Assembly (NCBI GenBank): GCA_030435675.1
Contig: CM059624.1
Span: forward strand, 4,984,769-5,048,768
DNA: 64,000 bases
Direction of reading: 5' to 3'
Origin: Steinernema hermaphroditum
Taxonomy: Eukaryota; Nematoda; Chromadorea; Rhabditida; Steinernematidae
This document shows, in pieces, positions 34,989 to 46,676 of this stretch (positions are counted from its first letter, which is position 1; each line of letters starts with the position of its first letter). Below the pieces are notes generated by a model. The model was not told where the DNA came from. It saw only the letters and a list, made by a program, of their open reading frames with translations, and ran no database searches. The translations under genes were made by a program, and so were the position numbers.

Positions 34989-35864
34989 TTAGCGGCGAGT
35001 TCCGTCCTCGAAGAAGACTCCTCCGTCGATGGCGCAGTACTTGGGGCAGATACCCTTCTCTCCCTGAGAGCCAGGAGGTCCCTGAGCTCCGGGCTGGCCA
35101 GGCTGTCCGTCGGCTCCAGGAGCTCCGTCGGGTCCGTTGGGTCCCTTGGGTCCAGCGGGTCCGGGGGCACCATCTTGTCCAGGCTGTCCAGGAGCACCAG
35201 GAGCTCCTTGCGGTCCAGGCTCTCCGGCGGGTCCGGGCTCTCCGGGCTGAAGAGGCTCGCTCTGGGCGGGGGCACCAGGCTGTCCGTTGGGTCCAGGGGC
35301 TCCGGCATCTCCAGAAGGTCCGGGAGGTCCCTTGGGTCCGGGCTGGCCAGGGGCGCCATCCTGTCCGGGGTTTCCGTTGGCTCCAGGGGCTCCGGCATCT
35401 CCGAGGACTCCAGGAGGTCCAGGGGGACCGGCAGGTCCCTGAGGGCAGGCCTTGCAGGGAGGAGGAGTGATGGGCTCGCAAGGCTGGACGGGGGGACGGC
35501 CAGGGTTTCCGGGGAGACCGGGAGCTCCGGGCTTTCCAGGACGTCCGGGCTTTCCGGGAGTTCCAGCGGGACCAGCGGGTCCGGGCAGGCAGCAGCTGTC
35601 ACAGCTTCCTCCGGTCTGGTAGGCGCTACGGGCGGTACGGTTGCTGGCGACGGGGATGTTCCTGAGCTGGTTGACCTCACTCCAGATGTCCTTGGCGGAT
35701 CCCTTGCAGAAGTTGATCTCGTTGTGCATCTGGCGGCGCACGTGGTGGACGTAGTTGTACACCATGGGGAGGGTGACGCAGACCGAGAGGACGGCCACGA
35801 CCGAGAATGTGACGGCCGAGTAGGCCACGAAGCGGTAGGCCTTGATTCTTCCTTCGAGATCCAT
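34989..35864 (-). CDS. Cuticle collagen, 291-residue subclass (copy 3)
   Basis: Third member of the short subclass. It differs at a few sites ([24 protein letters not shown]). The open frame extends 21 codons upstream through the TATA box (35901-35907, minus TATAAAA), so the start was set at MDLEG by comparison with its relatives. Its promoter region beyond about 20 bp is unlike that of copies 1 and 2. Confidence 0.94.
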   Translation of the reverse strand: MDLEGRIKAYRFVAYSAVTFSVVAVLSVCVTLPMVYNYVHHVRRQMHNEINFCKGSAKDIWSEVNQLRNIPVASNRTARSAYQTGGSCDSCCLPGPAGPAGTPGKPGRPGKPGAPGLPGNPGRPPVQPCEPITPPPCKACPQGPAGPPGPPGVLGDAGAPGANGNPGQDGAPGQPGPKGPPGPSGDAGAPGPNGQPGAPAQSEPLQPGEPGPAGEPGPQGAPGAPGQPGQDGAPGPAGPKGPNGPDGAPGADGQPGQPGAQGPPGSQGEKGICPKYCAIDGGVFFEDGTRR

Positions 35865-35907
35865 CGCTGATGAGCTGACGAACGCTTGGTTGCGCCACCG
35901 TTTTATA

Positions 35908-36531
35908 CTCATTAAACGAGAGAACAAAAAGATGGAAAACCTGATTGTTTAATTTCGGAGTAGCGTTTTTTAATCGTTTTTCACTGTGATCACTTTCGGG
36001 GGGCGTCTTCACTTGGACACCGACAAGTTTAAAGCACAGCGTTCCACTATCGCGACCCTAGGAGAAAGTTTAAATTGGAATATTTCGCGAAACACGCGTC
36101 TATCCATCATTTGTGTTTGCAAACATCGCACGGAGCGGTCTTGTTTTGTAGTTCCCAGAGGGGTGAAATTTTCAGAGTCGTTAAAGTTGAGTGAATAGCC
36201 TTGGCCGTGGTACTGAACGATCGTTTAGATAGCTGACCTGCTCGCAGTATTATTCCAAACAATTTCTGTTTACCTGGCGTCTTTTGTTAAAAGAGCCAAG
36301 TAATTTCGTGTAAATGTCCTCCAAAGAAGGTTTACACGAAACCGACAAACGTGTTTGCGCGTCCTTCACATCAAACGTTGCGGCGCCATTCGCCTTCCTT
36401 TCGTAATGAAGTGTGAAAAAACAAGATTGATGCTTTGCGTTTATTCTGATTTGCACATTTTAAGAAAGAATGAAAACAAAACGAAAAGGCAGTTTCGAAA
36501 GGAGATGAATGGAAGTGAAGGCAGACTGAGC
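35908..36531. other. Intergenic between collagens
   Basis: No supported gene; promoter of the collagen to the left and 3' flank of the one to the right. Confidence 0.35.
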
Positions 36532-37440
36532 TTAGCGGCGAGTTCCATCCTCGAAGAAGACTCCTCCGTCGATGGCGCAGTACTTGGGGCAGATACCCTT
36601 CTCTCCCTGGGAGCCGGGGGGTCCCTGAGGTCCGGGCTGGCCAGGCTGTCCGTCGGCTCCAGGAGCACCGTCGGGTCCGTTGGGTCCCTTGGGTCCAGCG
36701 GGTCCAGGGGCGCCGTCGGTTCCGGGAAGACCAGGGGCGCCAGGGGGTCCTTGAGGTCCGGGTTCTCCAGCGGGTCCGGGCTCTCCGGGAACGAGGGGCT
36801 CGCTCTGGGCGGGGGCTCCGGGTTCTCCGTTGGGTCCAGGGGCGCCAGCCTCTCCAGCAGGTCCGGGAGGTCCCTTGGGTCCGGGTTCTCCGGGGGCTCC
36901 GTCGGTTCCGGGGTTTCCGTTGGCTCCGGGGGCTCCAGCATCTCCGGGGGCTCCGGGGGGTCCAGGGGGACCGGCAGGTCCAGCGGGGCAGGGCTTGCAG
37001 GGAGGAGGAGTGACAGGCTCGCAGGGCTGGACTGGGGGCTTTCCTGGGTTTCCAGGAAGTCCAGGGGCTCCGGGCTTTCCAGGGCGTCCAGGCTTTCCGG
37101 GGGTTCCAGCAGGTCCAGGGGGTCCGGGCAGGCAGCAGCTGTCGCAGCTTCCTCCCTGGCTGGAAGAGCCTCCGTTTACTCCGGCGTCTCCGTAACCCGA
37201 TTGACGGGCGGTACGGTTGCTGGCGACGGGGATGTTCTTGAGCTGGTTGACCTCACTCCAGATGTCCTTGGCGGATCCCTTGCAGAAGTTGATCTCGTTG
37301 TGCATCTGGCGGCGCACGTGGTGGACGTAGTTGTACACCATGGGCAGGGTGACGCAGACCGAGAGGACGGCCACGACCGAGAAGGTGACGGCCGAGTAGG
37401 CCACGAAGCGGTAGGCCTTGATTCTACCCTCGACGTCCAT
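36532..37440 (-). CDS. Cuticle collagen, 302-residue subclass (copy 2)
   Basis: Long-subclass collagen opening [11 protein letters not shown]. It carries the [14 protein letters not shown] segment after the RTAR site and uses VPGEPGP where the plus-strand gene uses [16 protein letters not shown] acceptor precedes the ATG by 2 nt, so the in-frame upstream codons are intronic or trans-splice leader region. Third Gly-X-Y block slightly different (LPGTDGAPG). Confidence 0.95.
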   Translation of the reverse strand: MDVEGRIKAYRFVAYSAVTFSVVAVLSVCVTLPMVYNYVHHVRRQMHNEINFCKGSAKDIWSEVNQLKNIPVASNRTARQSGYGDAGVNGGSSSQGGSCDSCCLPGPPGPAGTPGKPGRPGKPGAPGLPGNPGKPPVQPCEPVTPPPCKPCPAGPAGPPGPPGAPGDAGAPGANGNPGTDGAPGEPGPKGPPGPAGEAGAPGPNGEPGAPAQSEPLVPGEPGPAGEPGPQGPPGAPGLPGTDGAPGPAGPKGPNGPDGAPGADGQPGQPGPQGPPGSQGEKGICPKYCAIDGGVFFEDGTRR

Positions 37441-38442
37441 CTCTGAAAAAGACAACTCGTCGTTTTTGGCAGGAGAAGACACGGGAGAAAATGAGCTCGA
37501 ACGGCTTCCCCGTTCAGTTTTTGTGGAGCTTCTTCAAGGCTAAATTAATTACAATGAGCAGAGGGAGGCGACCGGTTTGGAAACACTCGGTTCACCGAAA
37601 GTGGCACTGGATCATATTGATGAGCTATCTACGCGAAAAACGGCCTTGGGCACGACTCTCTCCTAGAGGATCATGGCGTTCACTCTAGGGGAGGCTGGTT
37701 AAAACAAAGACCGGAGTGTCACCGGTGCTAAAAAGGGGACTTGTGTCCACTGCGCAGGCTGTCGGCCTTTTTATTCAGCCCGTCGGAGATCGCGCCTCTT
37801 ATCGCTCGCCGGTCGTTTTCTTTTTTGTTTCTCGCGGCCTAAAATCTCCGTGCGCGCCAACCGGTTGCTCGAGTTTCATGCAAACTTCGGGTTGTTACAC
37901 AACGCGCCACGATCGGAAGTGTTTACTCTGAAGCGCGCCTAATACGTAGAAGATGAGCGCTCTCGTGTAGCCTCGTCGGCTGGGTACGATGCGAAACCTG
38001 TTCGGGTCACGGTCTGAAAGAGAACGCCGCGTCCACACCCTCTCCTGGCGCCTTCTGCCTTGTCACCTCGGTTAAGTTGCAATCTGACGGATGGGAAGTG
38101 AGATGGAGCGGAGAAAGGAATTTGTTCGAAAAATGCGATTAAGGCAATTCGGCTGCAACGTTTTTAGATCTGTGCAGCAGATGGTCAACAAATGGAGTCC
38201 GAAAGGCGATAAGATCTCCGGCGATCCGTAGCGTCCGCATTTGGGAAGCACGGCGGGATCAAAAAGCACCACTGGTGACATTCGTGACGGAACTGTGTTT
38301 AGCACCTTATGTGATGGAAAAAGATTTATGCGAAGGGTCCAAAGACAATAAAGTACAAAGAAGACGAACTAGCCTCGCTTGGAATGTATATGTGACGAGA
38401 TGCGTACTAGGGATTAACTTTGGTCACACTTTGTCACACATG
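37441..38442. other. Intergenic, collagen upstream region
   Basis: No supported gene. GC-rich around 37750-38060, with no recognisable motif beyond probable promoter sequence. Confidence 0.3.
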
Positions 38443-38962
38443 CTCACTCGTGTCGCGGTGGCGAGCGGTCGGTCCCTCCGGTCGCTCTCTGAGCGTCGGG
38501 TTGGTCAGACAGCAAACCCTGTGGCAGTTGTGAGTGTTCCGGCTTCCAGAGGGAATTGGGACACCCGGAAGCCGTAGTCCCACCACCGCAGACAACAAGA
38601 TGTCCGACGCCAGAAATCCGACGCCCGACGCTGCGTGAGATGTCATCCCGAAGGTCACCGACGCTCTGAGGACACCAATACTGAGGAAGACGCAACCCCC
38701 GAACCACGGACTCATCTCTCCGTAGCAGATGCGAGCTCAGAAGCCTCCTCTGACGCTGAAGCCTCCTCAAACGCCCCGAGAAGAAGAAGTTCGGCCGCCA
38801 TTTCCGGTGTTTCGCCGATTCCCAGATGCCCCCTGAAGCGCGCCGTCTCCTACCGGTTCGACGTCAACGCCGCGCCAGGAATGAAGCCGTCTACAAGTGA
38901 TATCCTCTGTTGTCTATTAATCGGTGTCATGCAAGGCGTAACGCCTTTGATTCATGAAGTAA
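38443..38962 (+). mobile_element. Dispersed non-autonomous element, copy 2 (longer)
   Basis: Same ends as the copy at 20585: CTCACTCGTGTCGCGGTGG at the 5' end and the hairpin AAGGCG-TAA-CGCCTT (38933-38947) then TTCATGAAGTAA at the 3' end. The interior has an extra ~230 bp, including an acidic-looking open stretch that is probably meaningless. A GGTTCGAC motif near the interior end resembles a Pol III B box, so a SINE is possible; the terminal hairpin would also suit a Helitron-like element, but no CTRR end is seen. Confidence 0.75.
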
Positions 38963-39227
38963 AATCGTGAAAATCACACTTTGTCCATATGGCAAAAACG
39001 ATCCTTATCCGAAGAAGACAAGTCCGTCAGTCGTCACTTGTACCAGGAGAAGGCACAAGAGAAAGTTCCGTCAGATAAATGGCAGACCCTTGTATTCCTT
39101 GTGTGCTCGATATTGGTCCATTCCGAACGTAACTACGATGCTTACGGACATAACTTCATTGAGCAATCTTTATTTCTGGCTCTTGCGGATTGTACAAAAG
39201 AGCGAAACGAGGTAAATGAGAAAGGAT

Positions 39228-40136
39228 TTAACGGCGAGTTCCGTCCTCGAAGAAGACTCCTCCGTCGATGGCGCAGTACTTGGGGCAGATACCCTTCTCT
39301 CCCTGAGAGCCGGGAGGTCCCTGAGGTCCGGGCTGACCAGGCTGTCCATCGGCTCCAGGAGCTCCGTCGGGTCCGTTGGGTCCCTTGGGTCCAGCGGGTC
39401 CAGGGGCGCCATCGACTCCAGGCTGTCCAGGGGCGCCAGGGGGTCCTTGAGGTCCGGGTTCTCCAGCGGGTCCGGGCTCTCCGGGAACGAGGGGCTCGCT
39501 CTGGGCGGGGGCTCCGGGTTCTCCGTTGGGTCCAGGGGCGCCAGCCTCTCCAGCAGGTCCGGGAGGTCCCTTGGGTCCGGGTTCTCCAGGAGCTCCGTCG
39601 GTTCCGGGGTTTCCGTTGGCTCCGGGGGCTCCAGCATCTCCAGGGGCTCCAGGAGGTCCAGGAGGACCGGCAGGTCCCTGAGGGCAGGGCTTGCAGGGAG
39701 GAGGAGTGACAGGCTCGCAGGGCTGGACTGGGGGCTTTCCTGGGTTTCCAGGAAGTCCAGGGGCTCCGGGCTTTCCAGGACGTCCAGGCTTTCCGGGGGT
39801 TCCGGCGGGTCCAGGGGGTCCGGGCAGGCAGCAGCTGTCGCAGCTTCCTCCCTGGCTGGAAGAGCCTCCGTTGACTCCGGCGTCTCCGTATCCGGCCTGA
39901 CGGGCGGTACGGTTTCCAGCGACGGGAATGTTCTTGAGCTGGTTGACCTCGCTCCAGATGTCCTTGGCGGATCCCTTGCAGAAGTTGATCTCGTTGTGCA
40001 TCTGGCGGCGCACGTGGTGGACGTAGTTGTACACCATGGGCAGGGTGACGCAGACCGAGAGGACGGCCACGACCGAGAAGGTGACGGCCGAGTAGGCCAC
40101 GAAACGGTAGGCCTTGATTCTACCGTCGAGATCCAT
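39228..40136 (-). CDS. Cuticle collagen, 302-residue subclass (copy 3)
   Basis: Long-subclass collagen opening [11 protein letters not shown], otherwise nearly the same as the copy at 36532. A TTTCAG acceptor ends 2 nt before the ATG. TATA-like TATATAAC (minus) at about 40233-40240. The coding sequence is almost identical to the plus-strand gene at 13482 over long stretches although 26 kb apart. Confidence 0.95.
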   Translation of the reverse strand: MDLDGRIKAYRFVAYSAVTFSVVAVLSVCVTLPMVYNYVHHVRRQMHNEINFCKGSAKDIWSEVNQLKNIPVAGNRTARQAGYGDAGVNGGSSSQGGSCDSCCLPGPPGPAGTPGKPGRPGKPGAPGLPGNPGKPPVQPCEPVTPPPCKPCPQGPAGPPGPPGAPGDAGAPGANGNPGTDGAPGEPGPKGPPGPAGEAGAPGPNGEPGAPAQSEPLVPGEPGPAGEPGPQGPPGAPGQPGVDGAPGPAGPKGPNGPDGAPGADGQPGQPGPQGPPGSQGEKGICPKYCAIDGGVFFEDGTRR

Positions 40137-40240
40137 TTCTGAAATCGTCCTTGTGATTAACCAAATGACCAGGACAAAAAGAGCGCGAACGAGGTCGCGG
40201 CTGCTGTGTGGAGCGTCGGCGATATTCCGCGCGTTATATA

Positions 40241-41023
40241 CCCGATCGGTGGGTTCGAAAAAAAGTTGCATAAAACCAGAACCGCCCATTGCGATAGCGG
40301 CGTTGGAATGAAGTGGGAGAAACGGGGATGAAACCTACATTCTTTGAACAAAAGAGAATCGGCTCGCAGTGTTTACAATATCTGATTGATGGAGCGATAC
40401 CATATGAGAAAAAAATGAATCGCATAAAAATGACACAATTGATAACGTGGATATCCGTCATTTCTGCTGACGTCGGTGTCATTGAACTCAGAGTGAAGAG
40501 TGGTATTTGTCGGAGGAGCCCCTCAATCAACCTTAAGGAGCTGTAACCGGTTCGGGTTATTTACTCGAAGAAAGCGCCGATGGCGATGTAATCTCAATGA
40601 TCTCGCGTTGCGTTCTCACGAGAAACACAAGGTCGAAAAGCTGGCGTGGAAGCGAAAGGGTCGCAAAACAGAAAAGAGCGCTCGATCTTTATACCGAAAG
40701 AGAATGTTACTGAACTCAGCGTGAACCGCTCGAAGTATACCACAATGTCTCCGAGACTGTAGTCATCTCCTGAGACATCAGACAGATAAAAGTGCAACAA
40801 GCAGACACTACAGACAGCCTCTCTTCTCATTGCTCGCCTCTACAGTACTCTCATGTGCCAGTCTCACCAGCCACTGGGTTCCCGCGACGAAAAATTTGGA
40901 TTAACGCATTACGGTAAACGACACTTTCGCCATCGATCGCCCTTTCGCAATTGCCTTCAGCAGTGTGTTTTGTGGAACGTTTTATTCCCCATTTCGTATG
41001 TTTCCAGGTCTTTCGAAGCAGTC
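40241..41023. other. Intergenic
   Basis: No supported gene between the last collagen promoter and the next plus-strand gene. Confidence 0.35.
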
Positions 41024-42010
41024 ATGACGGATCGAAAAGCTCAAAAGGTGAAGATCGCTGTTTTCTGCTCATTCTAATGCTTGCTTTCCAGAGGAGACGC
41101 GACTCACCAGCACGGGAAAGCGGACCAAACGACGACGGACCAGTCGAGTCAAAGCTCAGTACTAACCAACGTCTCGCTGCTATCTCCGTAGGATATGGCT
41201 CATCATTCCACTTGAGTAATGTTGTGTTAATTCAGGCCGCCGGAGTCAACTCCAACGAGCGTAATAACGTCGACTACCTTAATCCTGACGTTGCTGATCG
41301 GCAGTTTGAAGCAACTCTGAAGGCGTGGTCAAAAAACGCCGAAGACGCGCGTCAGAAGGAGCAGAAGGAAAGGTGCAGTCGATTGAGCACCAAAAGTGAG
41401 CTCGACGAGTTCAAAAGAGCAACGAGGTATGCGCAGCGGGATTTGATGATGAAACGAGAGAGACTGGCACTCATCCGGGAAAAAACGTTTTGTCGTTTGA
41501 TTACGAAGTGCTCGACGTTAATTCCACGAACAAGTGGATTTTTAGACTTTTGCGATTTGCTATAGTCCGCAAAGATGGCTTGTCTTTCATGATTCGGCCT
41601 TTTCTGCTGGAATGTATGGTTCACACGATGCATCTCATCGTTGTGCAGGTGTCGGCCGGCTGTCTTGTTCGTGCCTAGCATTTCCTAGTGCAGCAAACCT
41701 TCACAACCCCACCATAAAGAGATCATTTTCTGCTTATTTAACAAGTCGAAAGATCCTTTTAGTGAACACATGGGGAAGGGATTTTTTGTTTCTTGACGGT
41801 TGTCCATGTCGGCGCTATTATCTGACCCCATTCTATTTCAGAGTCTCCGACGCAGGAAACATCGACTTCATCATCGATCCGTTCCACGATTACCAGTTTG
41901 ATGACGAAACGTTCGTCCGTCCAGATCCAGGACCGACCGAGCCACCCGCCCAGTACATCCCAGTTTCTGTACCTATGATGTACTACTACTTTCCATTAGG
42001 ACGTTTCTAA
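41024..42010 (+). CDS. Hypothetical charged protein with Pro/Tyr-rich C-terminus
   Basis: Exons 41024-41047, 41092-41187, 41236-41516 and 41842-42010 give about 189 residues. The N-terminus is basic (MTDRKAQKRRRDS). A helical segment (EFKRATRYAQRDLMMKRERLALIREK) is followed by an acidic/aromatic end (FIIDPFHDYQFDDETF) and a Pro-Tyr tail (VPMMYYYFPLGRF). The donor of the third exon is uncertain: two GT sites in the right phase exist (41487 and 41517). I do not recognise the family. AATAAA at 42066-42071. Confidence 0.55.
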
Positions 42011-42071
42011 CCCATTGCTGTTACTACGCGCCAATTGTTAAACAATTGTCAGATTCTCTTGTTCGAATAAA

Positions 42072-42632
42072 GTTGTTGTTCATCAACGTTGTATGTGCGC
42101 AGAGTTTTTAGTAGCACTTCGAGTTTGCTAGTCAAGTGCGATCATGTCTAGAATTTTAGGGTGTGTGGTAGATTCCGAGAAATACTGACTTTGAGGAGCT
42201 TCAAGGAGTCCGCGAAAAGCGAACCGACCGTTTGCTGTTAAAGATGCTACATGACTGACCACTGGAGAGTCCTGATATGCGTCAGACTGCCTTGTCTTGA
42301 ATGTAAACAATCGTGTCCTGACCAAGGAGAATTAATCTGTATGGAACAGAAATCTTTCAAGTGTCCGGAAATCGTGTAAACAAGTCGAACTTGTGAACCA
42401 TACGACCGCTCGCAGACACGGTGGTGTATTTGAACCGTAGACGTCTCGTTCCTGCGGAAACATCTCCGCCTGGCCATCGAACTGTACGCGTTCGCGCGCG
42501 ATTTGAGGGTTCTAGAAATTCTGAATATTCCGCGAATCCTGCGCTGTGTGACGTGTTCGGCGTGTTCCGTTCTCATCTTAAGTGATATCAGCGTATGTTC
42601 ATATTCCAGGTGCTGTGAACGCCTTCGAAACC
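42072..42632. other. Intergenic
   Basis: No supported gene. Minus-strand open frames here (42128-42576) lack starts, splice sites or similarity worth reporting. An ATATTCCAG acceptor ends at 42609, just before the next gene. Confidence 0.35.
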
Positions 42633-45159
42633 ATGGAAGCGAAGCTGAGAGAGTGCGCTCAGTTAGGTGAGTCGACCAGTGAAAGAATTCCTTGATTTAT
42701 CTGAGTCATTTAGATACGCGAAATGAGCAGCTTCTGCGCCGAATTGAAGAGGTGAAGGCCGAGATCAGAGGTGCGGATCACTGCTGCGAACACTGTTGTT
42801 GACTCACTCTTTTTCAGAATCACGTCGAAAGATCGAAGACGTGAAGAGTGATACCGGCATTCTTGAAATGACCATGGAGGCGAACGAGCGCGAGATGCGT
42901 GCGCTCATGAAGCAGAAGGACGCGAGCATTGTTTGTGTGGAGTTGTAAGTGCGCCTGAAAAAATAGCCACTCATAGCGATATTTCTGCAGAAACACGAAA
43001 ACGCTCGATCTGGCCAAGGAAAAACTCGCCCGCCTCGTTGTATCCAACGAGAAGGTAGCGAATGACAACGCGAACCACGGTTCCGAGTGGCGCAGCCACA
43101 TCGAGCACAGCGAGAAGGTGCTTGCCCAACTGCGCAGCATTTATGAAAGCGCGCCCTGGATCGCTGATGCCGAGTCCTCAAAAAGTAACATTGAGGTGGC
43201 CAAGAAGGAAGCGGACAAGCTGTGGGAAGCGCTCCGATCGTCTTTCGAATCTTCTGTTGGTGACGGTGCGCTTAACGCTGATGGAAATATGCTCATTTGG
43301 CCCATTTAGCTTCTGACGAGGACTCGTTCATGCAGCAAATGACGATCATTCGACGACTGGGAAATAAGATTTTGCGCAACAACCGCGAATGGGCCAAGTT
43401 GTTCAAGGTGATTCCCAAGCCAAAGCGGCAGTTGCTGGACGCCGATGCGCTCCTGAATGACTCATTGGCCGATTTGGGTGAAGATGAGGAAGAAGCGACA
43501 CCCACCGCAGCTGATCACAACAATCACAGCAGCAACAGAAAAGCAGTAAATTTGGTTCAGTACACCGAGGTACAGGAGTGCATTTCCCTCGCTCCCTGAC
43601 CCGTCGACTCTTTCAGGACCTTCCCACAAAGCGCAGGAACGAAGAATTCCTGGTTCCTGAAGTGCCCAAGAAGATGGCGCGCTTGGAAGGTGATGTGGTA
43701 GCCAAGTCCCCACATGTCACCTTCGCCAATCCTGCATTCACCCACTGTCAGTTCTATTCCCCTCAAGAGAGTTACGTCGAAAGTGTCGATCGCCCCGAGC
43801 GATCAGAACGCAGCAGTTCAAGTGGCGAACAGATGGTGAGCTCTACATGTGTAGAAAATAAGCAAACCATTCTTTAGATCTTTGATTGTACCGCGGATGA
43901 ACAAGACGGCGAGTATAATCGCTCGAATGGTACACCTCCCAATCGCATATGACTTGTACTAACTGGTTGATTGCAGAGAATATTTTTGAAAAGCCAAAGC
44001 CACGTGAACTGCAAGAAAGCTTTGGAGAAGATCTGCCAGGCACTATGGAGCCAGCAGCGGCAACCACAGCGATGACTCCATCACAGCCTGATGTTGAAGT
44101 GCTGCCTCCCAAAACTCCGGCTAGGCGTGTCTCTTGCCGTCTTGCTGGCACGCCAGCAAGGACCCCGACGCAGCCAGCCGGCGAAAGACGCTCTTCACAA
44201 ACTCCGTCAAAAAGGGCTTCCCAGCGTCGTGTTGATACTCCGACTAGGGCGGAACCCCTGAATGAAACCGAAGTTGAAGCTGGTGAATATCCGCAACTCC
44301 TGTGTCTTTACTGAACTATTATTTCCATTTAGAGAATCTATTCGAATGCGAAAAGCGAAAGGAGAGCGAGGGCCGGCATGGCGAAGGTCGGCGAAACTCT
44401 CCCCACGCTACCCCTACCCCTGCTCCTGAGAGCCCGGTTATGACTCCATCGCAGCCTGTCGAGACGTTGCCCCCCAAGACTCCGGCTAGAAGTAAGAGTG
44501 GCTCTCAACGCCGTGCTGACACTGCGGCGCGGGCCAACATGCAGCCAGCCTCTCGAACTCAGTCGAAAAGCGCTTCTCAGCGCTCTGCTGATGCCCCAGC
44601 TGAGGTCGCTACGCAGCCGAGCACTGAATCGTTGGCCGCGGACACTCCAGTTGAGTGTGCTCCCGAACATCTTACTGACACCCCGAACGAGGAACCTTTG
44701 ACTCTTGGTGGCGACGACACCGCCAACGGGGCCTTCATGGTATTTTGGACAAAACCGAGAAAAGATAACCTTTGGAATGTTTCAGATGTTTGGCGACGCT
44801 TCGGATGGAAATAAGTCGGGTGACTCGAACAATGCGTTCGGTGGTTTCAACTTCGGATCGTCTTCACAAAACAACGCTGAACCATCGTTCCTAGCAGGCG
44901 TAAGCGCGATGGCGTCCCTTCAACTTGTATATCCGTGCTTCAGATCGCCGCTGATAAGAACTCTACCCAAGAAGCGTTGGACTTCAACTTCGGCATCGAT
45001 GGGAACGACTCGCAAGCCGATGACGGCATCTTCAACTTTAACTTCGGAAACGATGACAACACAGACGGGAATAACAACAACGATTTCCAGTTCAACTTCG
45101 GCGGCGACGACGGGACCGAGGACGCGGTCGGTGGCAACGCGTTCAACTTCAACTTCTAG
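42633..45159 (+). CDS. Coiled-coil protein with Phe-rich FNF repeats, synaptonemal-complex SYP-like
   Basis: Eleven exons (42633-42666, 42714-42770, 42818-42944, 42991-43259, 43310-43569, 43617-43835, 43878-43929, 43977-44282, 44333-44739, 44786-44899, 44944-45159) give 686 residues. The first ~200 residues are a long coiled coil (RNEQLLRRIEEVKAEIRESR and on). A Ser/Thr-Pro-rich disordered centre follows with repeated LPPKTPAR and SQRR motifs. The C-terminus is acidic, Asn/Gly-rich with regular Phe repeats (FNFGS, DFNFGID, FNFNFGND, FQFNFGGD, FNFNF-stop). Coiled coil plus a disordered Phe/Gly-rich tail resembles nematode synaptonemal-complex central-region proteins such as SYP-4/5/6, which diverge quickly; an FG-type nuclear-pore-like role is the alternative. 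Exons 8 and 9 look duplicated. Confidence 0.7.
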
Positions 45160-45351
45160 GTGTTGTTATAGTATTTATTTGTTGACTCTATGGTTCTATT
45201 AACTCTAACTGCTTTAATGTATTTAATTGCGTATTGTTGGGATTAAATGACTTTCGCTATGTCATTCGAACTGTTGTGGTTCTTGTCCTGGTATATTTCT
45301 GCTTCTTTTGCTGGTGCTGGCTCATCCTCGAATCTCAAGGAGCCGGGAGCG

Positions 45352-46011
45352 ATGTTCAACCTCCAAAAACGAATCCAAGGCGTTGACGAGGACAAGGAGT
45401 ACCTGAAGAAGCGTATCTCGATCCGGGACCAGCTGCTGGCACAAGAAGTGCAGGACTTAGACAAGATTTTCCGGAGTCACCCGACATGCAAGATTAGGTT
45501 CGTCAACCTGCCCTCCTTCGACCGCATCGAAGTGCAGGTCCGGCCCTGCTCCGGCATGTACGCCGGCGGCATCTTCGTCTTCGCCCTCTTAGTCACGCCC
45601 GAATATAACAACGCGGTGAGCCTCTTCTCCCCCTCATCCCTAGTATACAGTAGTCGTTTAGCCTCCCACAGTGAAGTGTCTAACGCCCGTATGGCACCCG
45701 AACATCGAATTCGAGGGAAACGTCTGTCTGAGCATCCTGCGGGCGAACTCGATGGACGGCTTCGGATGGACTCCGGCGCGCCGCATCTCCGACGTCGTCC
45801 TCGGACTCGACAGCCTCTTCTCCGACCTCATCGACTTCAGCGACCCTCTGAACACGGAAGCCGCCAAGCAGCACCGGGACGACATTGTGGGTTTAGATCT
45901 ATTGGAAACTGCTTCTATAGTTGACCCTTGTAGGCCGGGTTCAGCCGCAAAGTCCGCCAGTACATAGACAACTACAATTCGAAGCCTTACGTCAACAGCC
46001 CTCCTTGGTGA
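45352..46011 (+). CDS. NEDD8-conjugating E2 enzyme, UBE2F type
   Basis: Carries NEDD8 as a thioester and passes it to cullins. Exons 45352-45615, 45662-45886 and 45934-46011 give 188 residues. The E2 fold is clear: [27 protein letters not shown], with the catalytic Cys in GNVCLSIL, then [15 protein letters not shown] and [11 protein letters not shown]. The SxDGxGW insertion after the active site and the DPLN..EAA helix point to UBE2F rather than UBE2M. The basic N-terminal extension (about 30 residues) would contact the NEDD8 E1. It starts 190 bp after the Phe-rich protein on the same strand, a spacing compatible with an operon. Confidence 0.88.
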
Positions 46012-46163
46012 CCTCTTCTGGCGCCAGGAAGATGTCAGTAATTCCCGAATTATATGTTGGATAAATGCCTGTTTAATTGTTCGAGTGGATCTCTTGGAGA
46101 GTTGTGGACTCTTAGCGTATCTTCTGATCTGTTATCAGGATTCCTATGTCATTTTCAGAACTC

Positions 46164-46673
46164 ATGCTTAAACGACAAATCAAGACGGAAGTGGTTCGCC
46201 CCACGGCGATGTACTCTTCTGCGGAACCCATGGAGGTCGACGCTCCAGCGCCACCAGCACCGAAGATGGTCGCGGAGAGACCCCTCAAGGCGACGCAGGC
46301 GCAAGAGAGGGCTAAGCAGAGACAGGTGAGTCATGGCCCTATGCCGGGCTAAGGATCCTATCACTCCAGGAGAAAGTACTGCTGACGCAGTAGAAAAAGA
46401 AAATACTGCGGGAATGTTGCGAGAAGGCCAAGTAGTGCGCACATCGGAGAGGTACGAAACCAGCACTTGATGCAGTGACCGGATCGAATGTTTCAGCATT
46501 ATGGACGGCGACGCGCCAGGGGATTGCACAAGCGTTCTTCGCGCACCGGCAGTTGAACTATTTCATCGGCATAGTAAGCTCGTGGAGTTGGCTTTGGTGC
46601 TGTAGTGTCGTATTCAGGAGCTGATCCAGAACTTCCATTGCAGCCACCACTACAAAGGGCAGATTACGTCTGA
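46164..46673 (+). CDS. Small hypothetical protein, Pro-rich
   Basis: Exons 46164-46325, 46354-46451, 46497-46573 and 46618-46673 fit in phase to 130 residues. It begins MLKRQIKTEVV, has a Pro/Ala stretch (PMEVDAPAPPAPK), a conserved-looking MLREGQVVRTSE segment and a proline-rich end (DPELPLQPPLQRADYV). The first intron would be only 28 bp, which is suspiciously short; reading through it stops at once. The start follows a CATTTTCAG acceptor. Family unknown. Confidence 0.5.
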
Positions 46674-46676
46674 CCA

